Below, piece after piece: positions 1 through 9,400 of a stretch of DNA of 29,333 nucleotides. How positions within the stretch are numbered: the stretch's first letter is position 1; the number at the start of each line of letters is the position of its first letter. The notes below the pieces were generated by a model, which did no database searches, was not told the origin of the DNA, and saw nothing but the letters and a program-made list of their open reading frames with translations. The stretch is from the NCBI GenBank assembly GCA_000934455.1, contig KN884104.1:67252-96584 (forward strand), given 5' to 3'. The position numbers were made by a program, and so were the translations under genes. The stretch comes from Apostichopus parvimensis. Lineage: Eukaryota; Echinodermata; Holothuroidea; Aspidochirotida; Stichopodidae.

Positions 1-258
1 ATATTGTTCAACGATGGCAGCGTTGATGGCACATTTGGTTCATTAGTTATCAACCAGTAATTATTTAACTGTTTCGATTGACTGAATATCAACAATTAAC
101 AACCAATGACCAAGCAGTCAACAGAAGCCCCATTTCTCGTAGGCCCTACAAGAAATTCAAGGTGGCGCTCCGCTTAGATAGTAACCTCCGGCCCCCCCCC
201 GCAAGGAAGAACAGCCCCCATGGCCCCCCCCACTCAAAAAATCCTAGCTACGCTACTA
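1..258. mobile_element. Partial hAT-like non-autonomous element, cut by the window edge
   Basis: Bases 1-159 repeat 2575-2733 inside the complete element with one mismatch (106 versus 2680). Bases 161-180 (ggtggcgctccgcttagata) are the reverse complement of a stretch near 1884-1903 in that element. The right end, cctagctacgctact near 242-257, resembles the reverse complement of common hAT ends (CAGTxGCGTAGCTAGG). A rearranged or related family member is the best reading. The right boundary is approximate. Confidence 0.55.
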
Positions 259-1819
259 CCCTCCCCCCCCACCTGCCCCTGGCCCTCTGTCTTTCTAAAC
301 ACTATTTCAAGTTTGTCACGTCCGGGTGGCAAGTAGTGGATCTTGCGACAGTGTCTAGCCAGAGGGGAAGGGATGAGAAGGGTCTGGTGTATTTCCCCAA
401 ATAAATTTCCAGAGACGAAACGGCAAAATAAGCACTAAGTATATAAATACACTGACAAATGGAGTTAAAACGATGGAAATGTTGGCACCATGAATTTTGC
501 ATCTGAGCCTCCTCCAACTATTCCGAAGCAAAACTAGCCTCACCCCTAAGGCCCCGACCCAAACAAACTTCAGCCAATTTTGTACCCCTCCCCGTTCTCA
601 AAATTCTAATTCGCTACAGATGGTACAGTCCGTACGGGGTCATGATAATTAATATCAGAAAGACGACTGATATGATGAGGGACAAAATAATGTCTCAAAA
701 CGTCCAAATTTCTTTATTGTATCTTTGATTATTTCGCCTTGTCTAAATTAAAATCGATGCCATTTCATTTTGCCATTCGATGCCATTTCGACTTATATAT
801 AGAAACATCGACTTTATTTCGGCCTTTTGTTTCTCGAACTTTTGATTTTTCCTTACGAAATATACATATACATTATAAATAAATATATTTAAAATTAAAT
901 TCATTTTACATTGTCTGACAATCCTATTGCTAATGCAAAAGATCCAACTAAATGATCCAAACTCGGCCGTATGGAGTGCAACCTTTATAGGAAAGTGGTT
1001 AGTAGGAAAGTGGTTAGGGTCAACCGTTCGGATCAACACAGGGACTAACTTACAACAATTAAGTCTTCCTAAAATTTTCATATCAGGGGAGTAGCACACC
1101 CTTCGCCCCCCCCCCGTTCCTATAGCCAGTGGAATGCACATGATTTCTAAGATGGGGTGGGGAAATTAAAGTTTCCAAGACTGCTTTAGATGTGGATCGA
1201 AATCTTTATGGAAGGGCCAGAGCCTGACCCTGACCTCGGGAATCTGCCATGGGGTCATTGAGGTCGAATTCCAGGGGTCTGGGCTTCTCCCACAGATCAA
1301 AATATAATATATAGGCCTAGACGTAAATTGATGTATTATGAGATATTGTAATTCTAATCTCAAAATTATGCTTATACTTGCTTATAAATTCAAAATACTG
1401 ATTTAGGTATGGCTTGAACAGTTATGGAAGTACCAAAGGCGAATCGATGATTTTATTAAAGGATCGAGGTGGTTCCCTTAGGCAATTGAAGCTGTAGCCG
1501 ATGAATGAAACTCGTCAAATGGCCGGGTATATTCCGCCAAACTTGCAACAGGTGGTGGTCACCCTTCGGAAGTGAATTCTTTTGAAGTGCATTAGAAATA
1601 CATTATTTCTGCCTCTAATAAGAAGGGTACCACAGCAGTGCTGCAAGTTGCCATTCAAAGTATAAACTTTATAATCCATCATTCTGATGATTCAAACTGC
1701 ACCGAATGCGGATGTAGGACTGTACAACTTAACTAAATGTACCTTAATGGCGAATTGCCTCAGAGCTCCATACAAGCGTTTAAGAGAGACATATTACTTA
1801 TTTTCATATAAGGTATGAG
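259..1819. other. Non-coding stretch with no recognised gene
   Basis: The stretch is AT-rich with several C/G homopolymer runs (for example near 268 and 1109). It includes a short tandem repeat at about 991-1018 (aggaaagtggttag twice). Open frames here are short and show no family I recognise. Aaaattctaattcgctaca near 599-617 faintly resembles a hAT-type end, but no partner or duplication was found. Confidence 0.5.
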
Positions 1820-1827
1820 GTGCTAAC
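1820..1827. repeat. Left target-site duplication of the hAT-like element
   Basis: Gtgctaac abuts the left inverted repeat and matches 2853-2860 exactly. A third gtgctaac occurs at 2879-2886, which is likely part of the original target sequence rather than of the insertion. Confidence 0.8.
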
Positions 1828-2852
1828 CAGGGGCGTCGTGCGAAAATAAATTTTGGGGGCCCGTGAGCAGGTGATGACTATCTAAGCGGAGCGCCACCAC
1901 GGGTTGGCGCGCAGCGTACAAGAGAATTTTTCGTCTGGCAGACCCCTCAGATTGCAGGAAACGGCACTTCCCGTGCTTTATGGCAGTAAGCAACACCCCT
2001 AAAATTGATCAAAAATTTCCGGCAATTTTTTATTTTGGGAAATATTCTCGAAGGAAGTGATCGCCATTTATTCCTCAGTTTACCAATTCCTCGTATCCCA
2101 GAAGCGCCCAAAATTTAAGAAATCGAAACAATTTTTGTGTTGGCTGATCCATGATCGCCGCCCATGCCCGTGAGAAGTGGTGACTGGGTAAAGAAAAAGC
2201 TATGCCGTTTGAAAACATGGGCAGAAAAAGCGAAAGTAGCGAAACCTAAGGTAAAACGTGCGATAACGAAGTGATTATTTTCCAGGTTAATTGTGACTGT
2301 ATTTGAAATGATTATTATTATTCATTTTTTTCAAAACTACCTATCAGATCATGAGGAAAATTTATCTTGGTGGACCTTTTAGCGAACTGATTGCATTACT
2401 TAAGAAGAAGTTCACATGGAGTCCCATAATCTCTGTTCACTACATTTATCTTAACTTTCCGAACTTTGTTACAGGCTTAGAAAACAATTAAAAAATTTGC
2501 CATTTTTTCATGGAAAATTGACTGACTTTGGCAAAGGTAACGGGTTGCACTTACTCTGGGACTACGTATATATAATATTGTTCAACGATGGCAGCGTTGA
2601 TGGCACATTTGGTTCATTAGTTATCAACCAGTAATTATTTAACTGTTTCGATTGACTGAATATCAACAATTAACAACCATTGACCAAGCAGTCAACAGAA
2701 GCCCCATTTCTCGTAGGCCCTACAAGAAATTCAGTTGCTGACACTGTTCGAAAACACTTTTTTTTTTAAATTATGACAAAATTTTATGACACCTTTGACA
2801 AAATTTGGGGGGGGCCTGTGCCCCCCGGGCCCCAATGGGCACGACGCCACTG
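1828..2852. mobile_element. Non-autonomous hAT-superfamily DNA transposon (MITE-like, about 1.0 kb)
   Basis: The ends are CAGGGGCGTCGTGC at 1828-1841 and GCACGACGCCACTG at 2839-2852. These are inverted repeats matching at 13 of 14 positions. They are flanked by the same 8 bp, gtgctaac, at 1820-1827 and 2853-2860. An 8-bp duplication with CAG...CTG ends is the hAT signature. No transposase-like open frame is present, so it would depend on an autonomous relative. Its right portion (2575-2733) is shared with 1-159. It lies 565 bp upstream of the EIF3A start codon. Confidence 0.85.
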
Positions 2853-2860
2853 GTGCTAAC
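2853..2860. repeat. Right target-site duplication of the hAT-like element
   Basis: Gtgctaac directly follows the CTG end of the element and is identical to 1820-1827. Confidence 0.8.
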
Positions 2861-2886
2861 GTCTTTTTAGTTCTTTTGGTGCTAAC

Positions 2887-3416
2887 GAAAAATTGTGACT
2901 GATTTCAGTTATATATAACTATATCGTAACTTTGTGTTGTGTAGCCTCTGTCATAGCTTTTTGCTGTTTTCGGCTAATCGTTTGGCTTTCTACTTTTTCT
3001 ACTCCGGATTTCCCCCATAATAAAACAAGTCACTGTTTCTGTTGGCATGGGATTAAAACATTAATTAACCGATGAAACAGCAGCCGTGGATATTTTGCCT
3101 ATGAGCTCCAAATATTATTACTATGTACAGAGGCATGCCCGCTGCATTGCTTAATGACGTCATTAGCCATGTGTTCACACTTTGGCAATCGCGCCACTCT
3201 ACACTATAGTACTACTACTACTACTACGTACTAGTAGTACTACATATGCAATACATTACGCCACAATACATGTAAAGTGTGTTGCACACTATACAGATAT
3301 CTGTGGGTGAAAATTGTTAATTCCTGTAAAAGAATTTGCTGAAACCTACACTTGCATGGTCCACTTTAAGTGATATTACGTATGCAAACGGATATTGTAG
3401 TTTTCCTAAACTAGCA
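2887..3416 (+). promoter_or_regulatory. EIF3A: Putative EIF3A promoter and 5' untranslated region
   Basis: This segment lies between the hAT-like insertion and the EIF3A ATG, so it should hold the core promoter and transcription start. I see no convincing TATA box placed relative to a start. The assignment rests on position only. It includes the ACT-rich inverted repeat at 3208-3243. Confidence 0.45.
3208..3243. repeat. ACT/AGT microsatellite forming an inverted repeat
   Basis: A run of ACT units is followed by acgt and then AGT units, so agtactacta at the left pairs with tagtagtact at the right. The DNA could form a hairpin or cruciform just upstream of EIF3A. Confidence 0.6.
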
Positions 3417-3465
3417 ATGCCGACCTATTTTCAAAGGCCCGAAAATGCCCTTAAAAGGGCCAATG
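3417..3465 (+). CDS. EIF3A: EIF3A coding exon 1 (start)
   Basis: This exon reads [16 protein letters not shown] plus the first base of a Glu codon, followed by the donor GTAAG. It matches the conserved eIF3a N-terminus. The ATG has G at -3, a favourable initiation context. The exon is too short to appear in a simple ORF scan. Its single leftover base joins the AG that opens exon 2 to make GAG. Confidence 0.95.
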
Positions 3466-6400
3466 GTAAGACATATGTCGAGATTGTTTCACAGCTGCCA
3501 AAAGTCGAATAGCCTAACACATGCGTTGTAGCCTACATAACTTAGGCTAAGCTAAGTGAACGCTGTAAGAGCTGCGTTCGCTTGTTAGGCTAAGTGATAG
3601 GCTATTTAGGGTAGGTTATCGGCTTGTCATATTTGGGGGGGGGGGGTAGGGTGGAGAAGGATTAGAAGGGACGTAACTTCTACAAGAAAAATATGAAAAA
3701 AAGATTCTGAACACAGAAACATCAAATTCTAAGCCAATAGCAATTTTTCATAGGCCTAGGCCTAGTCTAATTAATTGTCAGTTCTCCACTGTCAAATCAC
3801 AACTTCACAAGTATACATACAACATCCGAGAGTCTTAGTCCCAACATAGTGCCATTACTAAATAGAGTGGTTATTCTTTAAGATTAAGAAAATATGATTA
3901 GTTTCTAATCAAAAGCCTAAAGCAGAAGTCTTGTGGTGGGTCCTGTTGAGTGTTGATCCTAGGCTGGTGTAAGTCGCCTACTAAGGTACAACACACCAAC
4001 AGTTTCGGCTACAATGCCCTTCAAGGAATATTTTCACATCCAGACAAATTGATGATTAACTGATGATGTTGGCTCAGCATTAAACATTTTCCTATATCCC
4101 TTGTGCAAAGGTTATCGGGCGCCTTCTTACCCCAACAAAGTCCCAGGTCAGCAATAATTGGTAGAACCTTGTATTGTCTGACCCACTTCCAAAGGTAATT
4201 TCTGCTGTTATTTCACCATTCTCTTTTCAGAGTTTATTGATGTGGGAAAGAAAGAACCTGCTCTAGAAGTTCTTTGTGATGTCATCAAGAGCAAGCGACA
4301 TCGAACATGGCAGAAGATCCACGAACCCATCATGGAGAAGTACCTTGGTCTTTGTGTGGAGCTAAGAAAGAGCCATGTAGCAAAAGAAGGGTTGTATCAG
4401 TACAAGATAATCAGCCAACAGGTAGATTTAATGGCTCAATAGTTCAAATGCCCTTGCTACTTCTATAGACATAGCTGTGAAGGTTGTATTACTTTGGTGA
4501 TTCTTAGGAAGACCAAGAATATGTGGTTTGCTCAAACTATGTGTAAATTTTGTTCTTGTACCTCTTTACATATCCTTTTTAAGTTGTGGGATGGACAGTT
4601 AAATTTATATTAATAGTTTATAGTCTGCTAATTTGAACTTTGTGGTTCAGGCAACTGCAAGCTACAATGTTCTCACACATTCTGGAAAACAGGGAAAAAG
4701 TTTAGTCTGTAAAAGTAAGGAAAAATTCTCATTTGAACAGTTCTCCTGATATGGTATGACTTATATGAGCAAACTTTTTATTAAGAAGTGTGAGAACAAG
4801 TTATAGGCATTTATCAAACTGGTGAAAAAAATATATGACTACAGCATGTCATGTTTTTGGGGTTCATGCATTGTTCTATGAATGTCCACCCCACCAAAAA
4901 TCAACAAGTAAAAATGGTTAGGCTTACTTTAGGTTATCTAACAGTAGCTCATTATGAGTGCGCAGGACTCATAGTTAATCCTAAGACTTTTCTTTCATCT
5001 TGAACAAGTCTGGAATTTAATTGTTTTATCAATGAATGATTGTGCTTATCATTCAAAGGATGTGGAAGTCCGTTCTTTGAATTATTTAGATGTCGCTGAT
5101 TTAAACATTTTCCTGAGTCCAACATGTATAGAGTGTCTGCTTTATGACTGCGAATCGTCTGCATGACTTGTAATTGTGTCCCATTTCATTATTCATACAC
5201 ACACTCATGCAGGTCAATGTAAAGTCATTGGAAGATGTAGTGAGGAAGTACCTACAGTTGGCTGAAGCGAAGACGGAATCAGCTCGTAAGGAGTCCGCGC
5301 AGACGGTAGATGACATTGATGACTTGGATAATGTCAATACTCCTGAAGAGTAAGTTGTTTTAGTATCTTGTTGTCTTTCCAGTTTAATAAACATTCTTGT
5401 ATAGTGACATCTCGTTCCTGATTTTGATGTACCATCTGCTGCTTTCAAAATACGGCCATAAACTTTCTAGATTTTTAATTATTTTTGAATTATTTAGTTG
5501 GTGCAAAATCGTGCAAGATTCTTTTCTTTTTGCAAGTCTTCTTTCAGGACCTTAAAGGATAACAGACTGACTTACTTGAAAAGTTTACTCTGTTGGGAAC
5601 AGACTTGATTAAAGTATTGATTTCCCAGCTCTCTCAGTGTTTGTTCTTACCTGACCTCATGCAAAAGGGTGGAATTTATTTTATATTTCCTCTCCAATTT
5701 TTTTTTATTATTTGTCTTTTCCCCCTCACTTTCATCTGAAGGCTACTCATGTTTCAGTCTGTGTCTTATAGTTCAGTGGGTTGGTCAGTCATGCCTACCT
5801 ACCTACCGGTCTGCATTTAATGTGATGTCACATCATATATATTTATCTGTATATATCCATAGTCTGCTACTCAGTGCAGTCAGTGGTGAAGATGTCCAGG
5901 CAAGGACAGATCGAGTGGTGCTAATACCCTGGGTTAAGTTTCTTTGGGAGTCTTATCGCCAGTGCTTGGATCTCCTCCGGAACAACAATCGTCTTGAAAG
6001 CCTCTACCAGGATGTGGCACATGGAGGTAAACTTAATCATCGTTTTCTTTGGATGGTTCGAAACATTCTGCAGAGCTCTGTAAATGTCCATCATGGTTGA
6101 TATGTCGATTTCAATTGTAACCCTAACGATATATACTTATGTTTTCTTTCAAAATTACGCCGTTGTTATGGGTCTATTGTTGTACCAACAGATTACAACA
6201 TTACCTCCCTGTAGGAGGGGTACTGTTGATTAAGCACCAATTCGATAGTCATTGTTTTCATCCTTCAAAGTAGACATATAAATCCCTGTTTTTGATAGCT
6301 TCTGTCTGTGTTGTATAATAGTCTATAGCTCTATGTGACTATAACATAAAGATGGAATGCGAGGTAAACAGAATTCTCCTTGCCAAGTCTTTCCACATTG

Positions 6401-9400
6401 CTCCTTGGTGGTATTCTTTATATCAAAACAGTTGCAGATTGCCTGTTGAAATTACCAATAACACCATTTGGTTTACAACTTAGGTAGATAGTAATTCTTG
6501 AAACCGATCAAAATCAAGTCCTTTACCTCCTTTGTATTGAGATTAGCAATGATGAAATCTACCATTTGTTCTCTTTCAGCATTCCGTTTCTGTCAGAAGT
6601 ATCAGAGGAAGACAGAGTTCCGTAAGCTTTGCGATAATGTAAGTGTCCCACGTTATATTGCAACTCTACCTAATGAAGCTGTTTTGGTTTTAGTTACTGT
6701 GACTCTATTTCCGCCATCATTATATCGTCTGACCAATGCAATCAAGAAAAACTTGGGAGAGGCCTATCTTGCAAAGATTTCAACATTTTTTCAGTCCAGC
6801 AATGGTTTTGAATGCTTGTGCTTAATGAAAGACAGTAATTTTAAATTTTTTGGTTTTATAAAAGGTGCTGTTTGCAGTTTCATGCAGCCAATGTTATGAT
6901 ATATTTACCTTTTACTCACAAATAGTCACAATTATCATGTTAGAGGAATGAAGGTGTGGGGGGGGGGGGGGGGGGAATGGATGGTGTTAACTGACTGCTC
7001 TTTGCAAATAAAGCATGGGTAACCCTTGTTATTTTCATCAATCTTATGTTTCTCATGTTCTCATGTGGACTCATTTATCCATTTGCTGAAACATTGCTTG
7101 AATCCAGGAATGAGTTGTCAGACCTTTGGATCACATGACTAATTTCTGTAAACATTTGTCTTTTTTAATATTTTCATGGACAGCTGAGGAACCATCTAGC
7201 CTTGATTCAGAAACATCAGAATCAGCCCCTCTCCATTAACCTGAACAGCCCAGAGAGTCAGCAGGTCCACTTGGATACTAGACTCTTCCAGTTAGAGACT
7301 GCTATCCATATGGAGCTATGGCAGGTAGGTAAAAAACGGCAGCTCTGATAAAATACTTGGCTATGATATTGCCATTTAAATAATTAGCACTCTCGGGTCA
7401 GTCTGTAAGTGCAGTAGCCATTGATTTAATGCTGCCTTTGATGGTTTAACTGATATAACTGTAAGCCAAGTATGTGCATGAGTCTACACTCCATCTTTTC
7501 ATTTGAAGGGGAGGACAAAAAAAATTAACAAAAAAGGGGGGAAAATTGAAGTGATATAAAATGACTGTTAGCAGGTTAACTCAATGATACATCTGAATAG
7601 TATTCATAGATAGCAGTGTAGGTTGATGATACAAAAACCTTCTTTTACTCCCTAATTATCTGGTAAACTGTCTATCCCTCTGCTTATTCCCTTAGTCTTC
7701 CTCATTCTCTCCTCCTTTTTGGTTTCGATGATAATCGTAACCTTTGCATTCATGATGGCGTATGTGTGAGTGTGTTTGTGACGCCCTGCTTGTAAACACG
7801 ATATCTCAAGAATGGAAGGTCAGACCAATTTCATATTTGGTGTGTAGAAGTACCACATTGAGTACAAGAAGCCTATTGTTTTTGGTGGAGGTCAAAGGTC
7901 ATTTGGGGTCACCAGGGGTCCTTGTAATTGTGTCCCATTTCATTATTCATACACACACTCATGCAGGTCAATGTAAAGTCATTGGAAGATGTAGTGAGGA
8001 AGTACCTACAGTTGGCTGAAGCGAAGACGGAATCAGCTCGTAAGGAGTCCGCGCAGACGGTAGATGACATTGATGACTTGGATAATGTCAATACTCCTGA
8101 AGAGTAAGTTGTTTTAGTATCTTGTTGTCATTCCAGTTTAATAAACATTCTTGTATAGTGACATCTCGTTCCTGATTTTGATGTACCATCTGCTGCTTTC
8201 AAAATACGGCCATAAACTTTCTAGATTTTTAATTATTTTTGAATTATTTAGTTGGTGCAAAATCGTGCAAGATTCTTTTCTTTTTGCAAGTCTTCTTTCA
8301 GGACCTTAAAGGATAACAGACTGACTTACTTGAAAAGTTTACTCTGTTGGGAACAGACTTGATTAAAGTATTGATTTCCCAGCTCTCTCAGTGTTTGTTC
8401 TTTCCTGACCTCATGCAAAAGGGTGGAATTTATTTTATATTTCCTCTCCAATTTTTTTTTATTATTTGTCTTTTCCCCCTCACTTTCATCTGAAGGCTAC
8501 TCATGTTTCAGTCTGTGTCTTATAGTTCAGTGGGTTGGTCAGTCATGCCTACCTACCTACCGGTCTGCATTTAATGTGATGTCACATCATATATATTTAT
8601 CTGTATATATCCATAGTCTGCTACTCAGTGCAGTCAGTGGTGAAGATGTCCAGGCAAGGACAGATCGAGTGGTGCTAATACCCTGGGTTAAGTTTCTTTG
8701 GGAGTCTTATCGCCAGTGCTTGGATCTCCTCCGGAACAACAATCGTCTTGAAAGCCTCTACCAGGATGTGGCACATGGAGGTAAACTTAATCATCGTTTT
8801 CTTTGGATGGTTCGAAACATTCTGCAGAGCTCTGTAAATGTCCATCATGGTTGATATGTCGATTTCAATTGTAACCCTAACGATATATACTTATGTTTTC
8901 TTTCAAAATTACGCCGTTGTTATGGGTCTATTGTTGTACCAACAGATTACAACATTACCTCCCTGTAGGAGGGGTACTGTTGATTAAGCACCAATTCGAT
9001 AGTCATTGTTTTCATCCTTCAAAGTAGACATATAAATCCCTGTTTTTGATAGCTTCTGTCTGTGTTGTATAATAGTCTATAGCTCTATGTGACTATAACA
9101 TAAAGATGGAATGCGAGGTAAACAGAATTCTCCTTGCCAAGTCTTTCCACATTGCTCCTTGGTGGTATTCTTTATATCAAAACAGTTGCAGATTGCCTGT
9201 TGAAATTACCAATAACACCATTTGGTTTACAACTTAGGTAGATAGTAATTCTTGAAACCGATCAAAATCAAGTCCTTTACCTCCTTTGTATTGAGATTAG
9301 CAATGATGAAATCTACCATTTGTTCTCTTTCAGCATTCCGTTTCTGTCAGAAGTATCAGAGGAAGACAGAGTTCCGTAAGCTTTGCGATAATGTAAGTGT

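Larger units (their letters stand above)
5167..7920. repeat. Tandem segmental duplication, copy 1 (2754 bp, EIF3A exons 3-6)
   Basis: The block beginning cttgtaattg at 5167 repeats from 7921 with no indels. I find four substitutions: 5376 T versus 8130 A, 5649 A versus 8403 T, 7479 T versus 10233 A, and 7500 C versus 10254 A. All are intronic. Even the 18-base G run (6958-6975 and 9712-9729) has the same length in both copies. Confidence 0.97.

Noticed and set aside
5669-6100. 143-codon open frame, repeated identically at 8423-8854
   Set aside because: It is EIF3A exon 4 with open intron sequence on both sides. The identity of the two comes from the tandem duplication, not from a gene family.
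6498-6899. 133-codon open frame, repeated at 9252-9653
   Set aside because: It is EIF3A exon 5 read through into both introns. Splice sites at 6580 and 6638 define the real coding part.
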